A DNA stretch of 64,000 nucleotides from Gordionus sp. m RMFG-2023 (taxonomy: Eukaryota; Nematomorpha; Gordioida; Chordodea; Parachordodidae): NCBI RefSeq assembly GCF_954871325.1, contig NC_088777.1, positions 28,807,366 to 28,871,365 on the forward strand, read 5' to 3'. This document shows positions 33,003-45,962 of the stretch, piece by piece; positions within the stretch are counted from its first letter, which is position 1; each line of letters begins with the position of its first letter. The notes under the pieces were generated by a model that saw only the letters and a list, made by a program, of their open reading frames with translations, had not been told where the DNA came from and made no database searches. The position numbers and the translations under genes are program-made.

Positions 33003-34114
33003 AATTTTAAATGTAAATCCACAAATTTTTTATTGATTTGTGGCTCGTGTTAGCAAAAAAATTAATTCCATTTTATTCAAATCAATCAACCTTACTTAAT
33101 GAGCATACAATTTAAAATTAATCAACCCTTTAGAATTTTCCTTTGTACAATTCTTTTGTTTCCGGTTTAAAAACGTATAAATAATAGTTTTTAAAATGTC
33201 ATATTTACCGCCCTGCCCATTAACATGTAAAGGGCTCCTAATATAAAGTTTCTCCTAATTTTTTTAAATATCCAGTGGAAATGACGATTACTTAGCGTAG
33301 TTCTATTTTAGCCACAAAATTAGAGGACGATACGTTTTTATCATGTAATGAGTATTATGAAAGGGAAACAAGCTATTATTTTATTTGAAGATGATAATAT
33401 AAAACTAAAAAAATAAGATATAGATTTAAATTCATTTAGTTTATTATGGTTTCAAGATATTTTTAGCAGAGAATCTGTAATACTAACAACATCACATCAT
33501 TTAATAATTTTACATGGAAAATATAAGATGTTTTTTAGAATTTTTAACATCCCAATATATAGATGGGTAGCATGTAGTGAGGAAAAAATATATATGCTTC
33601 ATATGAATTTAGGTTGAGCCTTTACTAAAAATAAAATATAATGGTCTACATACCTAGTTTGATTTCGAACAAATTTTTTTTTATTTGCCCCGAATAGCGT
33701 GACCTGATGTAAATTATTTGTCGGCCTGGCCCGAATTTATTTAAACATGGAAAATTAATTTATTTTTTTTCCAATATTCATTTTTGAACTGAACAGATTT
33801 ATTATTTATAATAAGTTTATTTGATGTAATGAATTAGAAATCGATGATGCACCTTTCCCAAGCATGAATATTTTATCAACATAAATAGTCAAAATACTTA
33901 TATATGCTTCACAAAAACAATTTTTAACAAGATCATGCAGACTTACATTTTATATCATTCATATGAAAACAGCATTTTAACCTAATTACCAATTTTTTAA
34001 CGTTAAATAGTGTTTTTTAACTTATAAATTATTATTAACATTTTTTGTTTCAAATTAAAAAAAAGAAGCTAATACTAACTACTCAACCTTAAAATGTCAT
34101 TGATTTAATTAAAC
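33003..34114. other. Unassigned non-coding stretch
   Basis: No gene recognised. A CGGCCTGGCCCGAATTT word at about 33722 looks like a scrap of the GC-rich hAT ends seen elsewhere. The rest is AT-rich. Confidence 0.4.
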
Positions 34115-36458
34115 TTAGAAGATACAATTAATTATGTGATAAAATATATTTAAAACTAACAATGGGGTGCATTTTTGTAAGGACCGACGCATGAAGTATA
34201 AAAAATAATGTGCCCTATATAATGTTGCTCTTGTATTATTAGGACCCATAGCGTATATTGGAACGTCTTCTCCACCATGGCTCTCTTCTGTTAAAGGAAC
34301 CGCTGCTTGGTGCAAATAATCTATGCCACCTAAATAAAGAGAAAAAAAGATATAAAAAACATGTTTTTATTTGAATTTATTAATTATTCTTTTCAATTTA
34401 AGAAGATTTCAACGGTTACTAGAATATGATATATAAAACCGCTGTATTCTAAAAATAAGATAGCAAAGGTAATATAATTTTTTTAACATTTAATTATATT
34501 TAATTCAGCTATATTTGGCCTCAATTTCTCATCCAGGTTATAAATTAAGATTGGGAGTGCTTATAGAAAATTTACAAAATCTACTTGATAATTAAGGTTT
34601 AGCACAAAATATAATCGCTAAATCCTTCTCCAATTACAATAGTCAATACCGATCAGCAGAAAAATGGTGAATATTTTTCATTTAAAGAATTCCTTTATCG
34701 GTATTTCTACTTAAATTATCTATTTCATAGTGTAATATCTCTTGGTCGTCAGTGATCTTGATAATATTCATATATCTTTCCACAAACGAATCATACTTAA
34801 TAACCTGAATCATAGTTATCAAATTATTTATTTAAAATCTGCGCGAGGCAGCTTAAAAACGCCGCCGTGGATAATTATTTCATTGGCGCACAGGTCAAAT
34901 TATATTAAATCTCTGGCTACCCTAGGTTTAAATTACTAAAAAACTGATTGAATGAATGAAATACATTATTCGGCATGGATCCAATTTTTTGGCCCATTTA
35001 TATAAAAAACATTTCCAAATTAAAAAACAAGCTGATTTGTAATAGTTAGACCTAATTCTAAATTTGTCAAATTTTGGCGATGAGTGAACTTTGTGTTAAT
35101 TCCACCAGGACCGTTCCCATAGTTTAAAGAAGCGTATGGCATGTTATCGATGTCTGAAAGTTCGTATTTTTTATTAGCATATGCACGGTTTAAGCCTTGT
35201 TAAAATAAATATTAAAAAAGTGATTTAAAATGAATGAAATTTCTAAAAATTTATAGGAGGGCAATTTTTTGGTCATTAAAAAATATTGAGTGTATAATCA
35301 ATTATATTTAAAAAGCTAGACTTTATGTTTTACCAATAATTACAAAATGTTGAACATTAGAAAATTCATAATGTCACTATTTTAAAACTAATTTTAAAAA
35401 AATAGAAGAGAAGTTAAGGGGAGGTCCTTTAGTCTTAAGATTTTAAAATATTTTCCACAAAGATAGCAATATAATGGAAAAATATATCAAATTCTATATA
35501 TTACTATAAATCTACATAAAAAACTTTATATTTACAAAACGATTCATAATATTTTATGAATATTGAATATGTGAAAGCATATTAATAAAAATAAATTTTG
35601 CCTCTCAAAGGGTACCCACCGTGCGTAAAAACATGTGAATGATCCGATGTGACAATTATCAGCGTATCGTCAACTGTTTTCCGGCTTTCTCTTTCAATTA
35701 TTTTCTCTAAGACTTTGTCTAAATCTATAGTTTCCTCAAGTGCTAATCTAGCTTTCCCTTCGTGATGGGCTTTATCTATCTTTGCTCCTATATTAAATTT
35801 TTTAAATATCATGTAATTTGACTTTCATAACAACAAAAGGCATTATCTCCTCTAGATGTGTAATTATTTTTTTAAATTACAATACCGCCATTCACCTATC
35901 TCGTTAAAATAACCATTTTAGTAATAAAAGGTCCTAACAGCCAGGTCGGACAGAACCTCTACGATTTTGTTCAGGATTGGGAGGGAAATTAATTTATAGG
36001 ATAACTTCTGGGATGGGAGGGGGGTTGAATAAGCTTTATTTAATTAAAAATATTAGTTTATTAAAATTATAGCCATATATTATGTGTATAATACTATTAA
36101 TGTATAAGAGTGGAAATTTAAACCAAATATAAAAATTATGTCATATATCATTGGCTAAACAAGATTTTAAATTTTTATAAAAACAGATTTTACAGTTTAA
36201 TTTTATATATAATACCTTAAAAATAAATCAATTTTAAGAAAGATAAAACCCTATTTTTTACTCTGACAATTTTTCAAATTTATAAAACCATTTTAAATGG
36301 CATATAAAATTAGAGTGCATGGTGATGGTTGATCAGAGGAATTTACCATATTAATTATTTTGCATTTATTTTTTATTTTGCTTAAACCAACAAAAATATT
36401 TTATTTTTTTTTTACAAAAATTTCTAAAAATCTTTAAATTTAATTTATCACTTATTGT

Positions 36459-36680
36459 TAGTGTTGTTAAACGGCTCGTTTTGAGCCGATTTTTAAAAAC
36501 GGCTAACTCAATTTTTTGGCCAGAAAAATATTGCCAAAGCCTCGAGGTTTCGCTAAAAGAAGTCCAAACCTTTGTTCCTTCTACAAGCAAAATCTTCAGG
36601 CTTGCGTAATATTATTCTAGATGAAATATTGAGTTAGCCGTTTTAAAAATCGGCTCAAAACGAGCCCTTTAACAGAACTA
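36459..36680. mobile_element. hAT-type MITE, 222 bp, with 8-bp target duplication
   Basis: The ends TAGTGTTGTTAAACGGCTCG and complement of TAGTTCTGTTAAAGGGCTCG are flanked by CTTATTGT at 36451-36458 and 36681-36688. It is the same family as 15826-16027 and lies in an alkaline phosphatase intron. Confidence 0.88.
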
Positions 36681-38579
36681 CTTATTGTTGAACCAACGCA
36701 CCCGAAGTAAGGACAACGTTGAGAAATAAAAAAATTTTCAAATGTTATTTTCTAAAAATAAAAAATGTGTATTAACTATTTCAAATATACTATACGGATT
36801 CAGGATATTCATCTTAGTTTAATATTATTGAGGTTTGAACAAAAAGTAGACCAATTTACCCCGGTCTCTACGTTACGCCTCTGATTTAAATTTTATTATA
36901 TAGCATTAATTCTTCTCAAACCCTGCAACACAAAAAAATATATTTTTGGCTCCAGGTTTGACATTAATGTATTTTTTTTGAAGCATATAATTGTTAAAAT
37001 TTGGGTTTTTAATAATTTTACCCCCCCCCCCCCTCTTTCACTAAATGAACCAGCTTTAATGAGCTAGGCTTGCAGACTGGTTTTTTTCTAAATATATAAG
37101 AAAGAAAATAAAAAACTTGCGAAAAATCATTTCAACTAATTCTCCCTGCTACTTTGGATAATAAATTTAGACCATGACTTTTATAAATAATATTTTTAAA
37201 AATTTCTAAGAGAAATTCTCTATTGACTAATATCTACATATTAGAAGAAGTCCGGAATTTCTAGCTATCTAGAAGTATTTCATCCCAGATTTATTGCCAA
37301 CTAACCCTAGATATATTGCCAATTAACTCCTAAACTATCAAAAATTGAGCTTTTGGAGTTTTTATTTCATAGCTAAATGATAGTGTTATCATAGTAAATT
37401 ATGGGGTTTAGTCCATGTCCCAAGATAAACTATTTTTAGCAAACATAAAAAAAATCTTAGCTATATGACCCAGTCTCCTCTATTCTTTAATATATTAAAA
37501 AATATATATATACCTATATTATATATATTACAATTAATACCCTCTATCAAAAGGAAATATCCTTTTCATTTTTTTCTAGTATTTCGATAGCTTTCATAGA
37601 CATTTGAGTAATACTTGGTTCAATTGTATTATGTGTCCTTTTCGCCTTATATGCCATGTGATTCGGGGAAAATAGGCCTGAGAATAAAGCATAAAATCTT
37701 ATCAGTCAAGATTATAAACAAAAAATTTAACCACTTAAAATATACAATAATATTAAATTTGGTTTATCTTTAAAAATAAAAAAACCAATCTCAGTAGGTT
37801 TATTTAATAAAATGCTGTATGATTCGAAGTCGAAATGCTTAATAAAAAAAACTAATAATTTTTAATGTTTTTAAAAAAATTTTCTATTTAGATAAAGTGA
37901 AAATCAGAAAAGTCATGGTACTTTCTCATTTTTGATTTTCAGCTGCAATAATAGGAGAAAATTGAAAGACAAGCGAAATCTTAAATAAGGTGTTTTCCTA
38001 TAACTAATGAAGGTTTGTAAACCCATCTGGACTTTTCCTCAAACAGGAATAAGTGGACGGGTTCCAGGGGGTAGTTGGTCAACCCTAATTTGTTTGAGAT
38101 TATAATTAATAGCTCTATGACCACTGAATTGTCCGAATATAAACTTAGACGATGTTGGTCCGTAGGATCGGAGTTCTCCACAATACAGATAGTTTCAAAT
38201 AGTCTATCTCTACCACTCATTACTTATTGGCATTAAAGACGAGAAGAAAGGGAGGCTGACAAAAATCTAAATTAAGAGGGAGAAACCCTAAACTACATTC
38301 CTTGAACGGAAGTTGTGCGATGGCCCAATTAGACTAGGAAAAATGAATATTTAAGATAAACTCAAGAAAGTTTTAAATTTTCAGGTCAAGGGCTGAAACA
38401 AAGAAAAGTTTAAAAATGAAGATGAGGCCCTAAAAAGATGTAGAATTTTAGGAAACCATAGCGATTTCCTTATTAAATATAAAGATTGATGGAGAATAAT
38501 GCGCAATATGTTCAATTTTGTTACGCAATTGCTTTCTCTAGACTTGCTATTATGGGGATAGCACTACTTATGGAGATCC

Positions 38580-38870
38580 TAAAAGGGAGATTGACTCCCG
38601 ATCAATAACCTTAAAACAATTAAAAAGATCTGATGGGGTAAAAAATAATATTTGTTTTATCCTTATTTAAAATAAAACCTACTGTTTTAGATTCATAATT
38701 AAGAAATTAATGGCCTCAGAACGAAGTAGGGTTCCATCGTCCAGGTACCAAAGGTTAAGGTTAAGATTGAAGTAGGACTTCATATTAGTCTCGATGTCAT
38801 GAATACCTAGGCAAATGTGAGGTCATGCCAAGCAGATATGCTTCGACTATTCATCTTATAATATATTTCT
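38580..38870 (-). pseudogene. Non-LTR retrotransposon (LINE) reverse transcriptase fragment
   Basis: The minus strand reads NLWYLDDGTLLRSEAINF at about 38700-38760, the catalytic YxDD box of a reverse transcriptase. After a frame change it reads GFILNKDKTNIIFYP at about 38640-38690, as in the following LINE block. Upstream and downstream parts are not identifiable, and the 79-codon frame at 37981-38220 is not matched to any LINE domain I know. It is broken and lies in an alkaline phosphatase intron. Confidence 0.5.
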
Positions 38871-39689
38871 AAAATTGGCGAAGTTGTTTGCTAGAACAAA
38901 TGATAACCATCTCGTAGAGACGCTCTTTACTAGATTTGTCTATTCGACAACATACATATCTGTAATAAGATTTTTGAGCTTCTTTACTTAATCATTACAC
39001 TGTTGAATATATTTGTACTATTACATAGTTATTGATTCTATGCACTTTTTTAGCTGCAGTTACAACCGCTTGATAAATAATTTTATGCACTTTTTAGCTG
39101 CAGTACCAGCTGCTGGCAGAAATAATTCGCTTATAATTCCGTCATTATGCTTTAAATTTTATAAAAATTAACACTGACATTTCACATTCGCCAATAATAT
39201 GCTTTACTCCGAGTTCTATTTGAATTTAATAGAATATTTGGAATAAATTTACCTCACAATCAGAGTTTTGAAAAAATAGCAGAAAATAAAATATCAGAAA
39301 TTTGATAAAATATAAATTAAATTTCCAGCTAATTTATATAATATATAAAAATAAATTTGAAATTGTTTAAAATTAACATCTTATATTTTCGGCGCGCCGA
39401 TTATACAACCTACATGATAAACAGTATAAATTTGTTTGTATATTATTGAGAACAAAATTAAGCAAAAAAATCAGAATGTAAATGCATCTTTTATCACACA
39501 CCAAACATATAAATTTTCATATAAATTTATAAATGTTTATAAAATATTTTTAACAAAGAATAATGAATTGCGTCACCAATTTAAGCAATACCTGGCAAGA
39601 TGATTAAAAAATTGCACCATTACACAAATATAAACTTAAATACACAAATTGATTAAAAAAAATTATATCAGAGGATAATTGTAGTTATC

Positions 39690-40160
39690 CTCTATAAATA
39701 TAATTTTGTCCGAGTTATCTGGAGATAATAAAGATATTTTTGAATTCAATATCAAACCCAGAAAAAATACGTCCACTGGTAGCTGGGACGGACATTATTT
39801 TTTTAAAAAGTATTTCTTAATTGGATAATTTTAGATCTTTGTGTTTCCAAAATGCCATTACGTCAGTTTCAAGGGCTTGCTGTCTTAATATCAGTTAGCA
39901 TTCTTGTTCTAATGTATTAGAGATAATCTCATTATTGGAATCGGTTTTGGGCCAATTTAAATTTTTCACTATTATCCAACAGCAACATTGTTATGTTGAT
40001 ATCGAATTCTTTTCAATTGTTTAAAAATTGTTAGTTTCTCAGCTTCTTTCAGACACACATTACAGAAATAAGAATTATCTTGTATGATTATCTTCTTGTC
40101 ACTATTATTTGTATGTATGAGTTGGCCAAAAAACTTCCACACCAAACTTGGTTTATTGCT
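39690..40160 (-). pseudogene. hAT remnant: BED finger next to the C-terminal motif
   Basis: The minus strand reads WKFFGQLIHTN then YFCNVCLKEAEK (about 40000-40150), a BED-type zinc finger. About 100 bp later it reads DVMAFWKHKDLKLS and MSVPATSGRIFS (about 39750-39900), the C-terminal dimerisation motif. The whole catalytic region between them is missing, so this is an internally deleted copy, also carrying stops. No element ends were identified. Confidence 0.6.
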
Positions 40161-41049
40161 ATATGGAATTTTATAGCAATCTAACCTATAATATCATTCA
40201 TTTCTAAATATCGAATAGACAAATTTAAAGTATATAAAACAAATGCATGAATTACAATATTTATTTGGGATGTATATAATAGGTCATATTATAGCTAACT
40301 TTGTAAGAAATATATATGGTATTGACACTAGGATAAATTTTTATTTATTAAGTTTTTCGTGTTCTATTTAAATATATTTATTAATTAGCATACATCGGCG
40401 GCGAGAGTTCTATGGCAGCGCGAAAGACAATTTTTCAATATATTATATCTTTTTAAATTATATTTATCAAGTTTTATCATTTTTAGCCCGGCCCGGGTTG
40501 ATCGCCCAATAATTATTTTTAAAAAAATTTACGCCCACTGAGAAATAATAAATTTTGAAGGAAAAAGAAGAAATTAACTAATTCTACTCACTCCACTAAA
40601 AATCAATTTCTTCTACCCATACCATATTTCATTTTTTCATGAGTTTTTTTTATTTAGATGGTTAGCACTAGAGGTCTGCATTGGGCGGGTTTTTGGACCA
40701 AAAGACCGTCCACCCAATGTTTTAAAAAAATTTAACCAGCTCGCCCAACCCTCCCATAGTTTTCAAAAAATATATACTCGCCCGCCCCGCACATTTGTCT
40801 AAAATTCCTTACCCGCCCGTTCGCCCGCCCATTAGTCTAAAAAATTTTTACCCGCCCGCCCATTATTTATAAAAATTTTAACCCAAGTCCACTTATAAAA
40901 TTTAATAATGGTCATTCTTTCAATTTTTTAAGCATCTAATAAAAATATTTCAGCATTACACCTTTACAAAATGTTTGTAATAGGAAATTAATTTAAGCAT
41001 AAAAAAATATTCAATTAAAATTATGAACAATTTATTTGATCAAATAGAA

Positions 41050-41300
41050 TATTTATGAAATATAAATATAAAATTGATATTATATGTAATTATAATGCAA
41101 AAATAATAATGAATTGACATTTTCTGGATTCAAACACGTTCTTCTTTGTTCTAAAAACCTTTCAGCAATGCTAAATCCTCGTTCAGAAGAAGCACTAGTT
41201 GCAGGAAATGCCAATATTTTTCTTGTTTATCTTGATAGCTTTGGCAAATCTCTTGTCGTTTCCACCAAAGTAGGATATCCGTCTGAAATATATCCTCTTC
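41050..41300 (-). pseudogene. hAT transposase C-terminal fragment
   Basis: The minus strand reads FPATSASSERGFSIAERFL then NPENVNSLLFLHYN, the hAT dimerisation motif close to its stop. One stop interrupts the upstream part. The catalytic domain has been replaced by, or lost next to, the gypsy fossil. Confidence 0.78.
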
Positions 41301-41454
41301 CTCAAGTGAGATCCGGATGCCCCTTATGCAATATAGTAAGACCTTTTTTGAAGTGAGTACGAAGATTAATTTGCCATTCCAAAATAAAATATCATGCCAT
41401 TTTAGTAATCGTTTCATGCTATTCGGAATAGTAACAGAACAAAATACTATACAG

Positions 41455-42210
41455 TTTTATTAACCAGGCCTCGAGTTAATATTAGAAACAGATGCATCTA
41501 ACCAAGGATTTGGAGCTGTATTCATGCAAAAATATGATAATGGTAACGAATTTCCAATAGCTTACACCTCAAGAACTATATAAGACTCTGAAAAGAATTA
41601 TTCTACAATAGACAAAGAAGCAAAAGCAATAATAAACGGCGTAGAAAAATCTCATAACTATTTGTAAGGACGAAAATTTAAAATTTGAACAGACCACAAA
41701 CCTTTAATAAAGATATATGGTAATAACAGAGATAAGCTCATTAACATATCAAAGATTATTACGTTGGGCTTATAAATTATCTGCATATGATTATAATATA
41801 ATGTACAAGAATGGCGCTAATAATATAATTGCAGATGATTTATCGCGAAACCCAATATGATAGAATATCAAGATAAGAAATCTTACTTATGACACATTAA
41901 CTCAATCAAGAAAATAAATGGTACAAATATACAAAATCAAGCACCAGAATTACAAGCTTTTAGAACAAATAGAAAATGATGACGGTATTTTACTTTGGAT
42001 GGCAGATTAATCATTCCGTACTCACTTCAAAAAAGAGTTGTACATATATTGCATACGGGACATCCGGGTATTACAACAATGAAATCCATTACGAAACATT
42101 ATATATGGTGGGAAAAATTAGATAAAGATGTCGAAACACTAAAGTGTTCTTCACTTAAAAAAACGATTGGTACACTAAAAAAAGAAATATTGTTATTGAT
42201 AATTTAATTA
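41455..42210 (+). mobile_element. Ty3/gypsy pol fossil (RNase H and integrase zinc-finger parts)
   Basis: The plus strand carries recognisable pieces of a gypsy-family RNase H region (near ETDASNQGFGAVF) and of the integrase N-terminal zinc finger (near HTGHPGITTMKSI). It is broken in several places, lacks LTRs and the rest of pol, and lies inside the hAT at 40669-42368, so it was inserted into or carried by that element. It is probably old. Confidence 0.75.
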
Positions 42211-43052
42211 ATTATGATTTTTCTTTAGTTTGTTTTTGAACAAAAATTTTTAATTTCTTTAACCCGCCTGCCTGCCCATTCTCAAAAAAATTTTTACCCG
42301 CCCACCCGCCCACTTAGATGGGTGGGTGTAGGCGGGCGGGTCAAAACCCCACCCAATGCAGACCTCTAGTTAGCACCCCCTCTCTAGCAATGAATTCAAT
42401 CTTAATACAAAATCATTTTTAAATATACTATACAATTTTAATATGAAGGAAATCTACCAAATAAATAATCTGTTTTAAATGGATTCACTCTTTTAAGTTG
42501 CTTAATGGCTACAAATGCGTATTTATCCTTTCTCAGATTTCGTTAATTTATCCAATCTTTCACCAAATTTCTATCATTTCTTTCTCCTTTCGCAGCTTTA
42601 TCAATATCTGGAAACTTTGAATGGTTAGAGTAACCAAATGTCAATATTTTAATCCTGTTTAGGACCATATTATTATTGCGATTAGTTTCAGTTTTATCCA
42701 TTTTAAGTCCTATTTTGACATTTTCGGTGCAACGCCTTTTAGGATAAGTTAGGCATAATATGTCTGAAAATTCTTCTCTTTTGGTGGCAAATTTTTTCCA
42801 ACCACCTCCTAACACAACCTTTAAAAAAGATTTATTAAGAATTAATTTTTTGTTTGATTCTATGAAATGTTGATTCTGAAAAACCCTTTTGATAGAAGTC
42901 TGTTTTTAAATAATTCGGCTTTTATTTAAGGTTAGGTATATGTGTATCACATAAAATATATGCATGGTATATTTAAGAGTAAAGTGTTAAATTATTTCTC
43001 TAGACTAATAAAGGAATCTATCGAAGTTGGCTAACTATTAATTTACTTAATA

Positions 43053-43252
43053 TTATTTAATTTTATAATAAATTCGTAAATTCTGTATAATAATCAACAA
43101 TGTATAGGAAGCAATTAATGTTTTTCTATTTGCAAAACCAAACAAAATATTAAAATGTATTAGTAGACTTTGTCTTTCTTTTTGAGTAAAACGCTCAAGT
43201 ATGAAATTATAAAAGTTATTGTTAGATTTAAAAGTTTTTTTCATTGAAAGTC
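43053..43252 (-). pseudogene. hAT (ZMYM1-like) C-terminal scrap
   Basis: The minus strand reads NNFYNFILERFTQKERQSLL, very like NFYNAVLDNFTQKQRR at the end of the hAT at 17125-21549. Only this tail survives. It lies in the alkaline phosphatase intron between exons 42458-42818 and 46285-46484. Confidence 0.5.
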
Positions 43253-43544
43253 AGAGTTTGAAAAAGATTTTAATTGAGAAAAAATCTTCGAAGATCAAAA
43301 ATTTGAAGATTTTTTTAAAGATCAAGATCATTTTTTAAATAATTTGTGATTTCATCACGAAAGATTTTTATACATAAAAATAACAAATTATTTACTTATA
43401 AACCATTTTTTACAAAAAAGATTTTGAATTTTAAGGTAAAATTTGATCAAGAAACTTGTTTGAGCATTCTCAAAAAATCTTCTAAAAATATCTTCAGAAG
43501 ATCATAATCTGTAAAGATTTTTTATTCGAAGAACATTTCAAACT
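43252..43544. repeat. Interspersed AT-rich repeat with CAGAGTTTGAAA / TTTCAAACT ends
   Basis: The inverted copy of the repeat at 31789-31975, with AAATCTTCGAAGAT-type words. A further relative seems to end at about 44098 (GGTTAAGCTCTGTTTAAAAC). Probably a MITE family without coding capacity. Confidence 0.6.
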
Positions 43545-44240
43545 ATTAAAATAAATGATAGATTAGAAAGTCAATTATGACTCATCCTGTTTCTGTAATA
43601 GGGTTTTATTCTTTTTAGATAAGATTATCACCACGCATTGCAGTTGTACCTTGTGAAGTTGGTTTTGGTTTCCTTTTTTTTCTGATAATTAATTTATTGA
43701 TATCAAAATTTCTTGGGTTATAGGATATAATAAATATATTTTTAACGACACAATTAATTTTATATTAATTTTTTAAATTAGAAATTGATATCCATTTAAT
43801 TACTTTTTAAAATGTTAATTTTTTAAAAATGCAGCTCTTAAGCATTTAACATTTGCTCAAAAATAAAAATCGGAAGTTTTTTTTTTAAATTTTTGTCGTA
43901 AAAATATTTTATTAGTAAATACTTAGTGATTTTTTATGCCTAAAAAATCTTTCATGAGAAAATGACAAAATTTTCTAAATTTTGATCTTCGTTAACTTAA
44001 TTTTGTGAATCTTCAAATTTTTGTTCAAAATTTTGGGTTAAAGAATCTTCAAATCTTTATTTGAAGATTTTGGTTAAGCTCTGTTTAAAACACAGTTTTT
44101 TTTGCAAAAGGGTATTTTAGCAAAAAATTTATTGTTACGGAACGCAGGTGTCGGCAAATAATTCCAAACTAAAAATCTATTTCAAGCCACATATATATAC
44201 ACTATTTTTTTATTTTGAAGCAACCCTACCCCATATAGTG

Positions 44241-45962
44241 GAGACCAGGGCTAGTCGGCGCAATTTTTGTCGAAATCATCATAGCTCCGAAAATAATGAT
44301 CACATAAGATTTTACAAAATACCATACCTTAAACATCTACTTATAAATATATACTGTTATATTTTTTAAATATTTAATAATTATTTCTCTAGAAAGGTTA
44401 TAGTAAAAGTCATTTTTTGAACCTAGTAACCCCGAACCCGTGGTTAGTCGGATCATCGCTGGGGCTAGTCGAATCAAGTGGTTTATTAGGCTTCTTTTGG
44501 GACAAAATTTTTTTTTTCAGATTTTAATATATAACTATGATACTTTTATATAATATTCTATTTACAATTATAACAAATAAAATAACAGAGAACCACTCTA
44601 CATTGAAACCAATCTTCAAAATTATGAAAACTTTTATAATTCAGTTTATATATAATACATACATCTTTTATTAATTTTTTATTAATGTTTATTTTTTATT
44701 AATAATAAATTTACTCAAAATTTATCTAATTCTATATTTAAATATATAACATCATTCGATTTTATTATCATGCTAAATATAATCTGATAACTAAAATGTT
44801 CATATCCAATAAAATGAATTAATTTAAATCATATTATATTGTTAATTAAAATAGATATATATATATATAAATATTTGTTTGTTAGATATAATTCATTTTA
44901 AATATATTGATATTATTATCAGGCTAAAATTTATATGCTAAAATGTTCATATCTATTAAATGTATTAATTTGAATCATTTATATTGTTCAATTACAAAAA
45001 ATATATATATTATATTTGTTTTCTAGATAATTTAAATTATTGATCTTATTATCAGGCTAAAATTTATATATGCAATATATATAATATCTGTGACAATATA
45101 TAATATATTATCACAATATGTATATGAAGATTTTAGTTTGCAAGATATTTATTTAGGTCTGATATTATATTAAAATTGAAATGTATTATGAAAAATCAAT
45201 CACTAAATTTATATAATAATTATTATTTAATATATTACATTTATAAAATATTATATTATCTGTGACAATATATAATATATTATCACAATATGTTTGCAAG
45301 ATATTTATTTAGGTCTGATATTATATTAAAATTGAAATGTATTATGAAAAATCAATCACATTAATAAATTTATATATTAATTATTATTTAATATATTACA
45401 TTTATAAAATATTATATTTTAACTTGTATTAAATTGATTTTTCTTAATGAGATATCATTTTCATACAGTTTTATAGTTTCTTCATAATCTTTTTATAGTA
45501 AAAATTTTACTATTTTGAATTTTGCATATATACTTGGGTACCATAATAATATAATAAATATTGACTGATTGCGCCGACTAGCCAAGATTCTACTAACCTC
45601 AATGGTGATAAAATTACTAATTTGATCTTAACATATATTTAAACATTATATATTAATCTGAAACTTTCCCAAATATTAAAATAGATATTTAACTTTCATA
45701 TAATGTTCATTTTGTCATGTTTAAACTTTTAATTTTTTAATACAACCTAATAATATTAAGTGAAAATATTGTAATTTTTACGAAAAACATGTCATAACGG
45801 ATAAAAATTTAAATAGCTAAATATTATAAATTATTTTCATCCCCAATTATGGATATTATAGAATTCTATTTTAGAACTAAATTTCAATTTTTAATCTTTA
45901 CTGGTTTTAAAATAAAATCCTTTGAACCGACAAGCCCCTTGCGCCGACTAGCTCTGGTCTTA
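44241..45962. mobile_element. Non-autonomous element with CTAGTCGGCGCAA inverted ends
   Basis: The left end GACCAGGGCTAGTCGGCGCAA and right end complement of GACCAGAGCTAGTCGGCGCAA face each other. Internal echoes of GGTTAGTCGG and TTGCGCCGACTAG lie at about 44440 and 45568. The outermost GGAGACC word is shared with the pogo element at 54266, so a pogo relation is possible. The interior is AT-rich and non-coding. Confidence 0.55.
45088..45400 (+). repeat. Tandem duplication, period ~172 bp
   Basis: CTGTGACAATATATAATATA followed by TTATTTAGGTCTGATATT and AAAAATCAATCAC occurs at 45088 and again at 45260. A looser related duplication lies upstream at about 44770-45010. Confidence 0.75.

Larger units (their letters stand above)
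40669..42368 (-). mobile_element. hAT transposon, TAGAGGTCTGC ends, 8-bp target duplication
   Basis: The ends TAGAGGTCTGCATTGGGCGG and complement of TAGAGGTCTGCATTGGGTGG are flanked by GTTAGCAC at 40661-40668 and 42369-42376. Both subterminal zones are rich in CCCGCCCGCCC/GGCGGGCGGG words. It contains a hAT C-terminal fragment and a gypsy pol fossil. It lies in an alkaline phosphatase intron. Confidence 0.9.

Noticed and set aside
37981-38220. Frame considered as an alkaline phosphatase exon
   Set aside because: The exon before it (42458-42818) joins in exact phase to 37541-37677, leaving no room for it. It may be LINE-related but no domain is visible.
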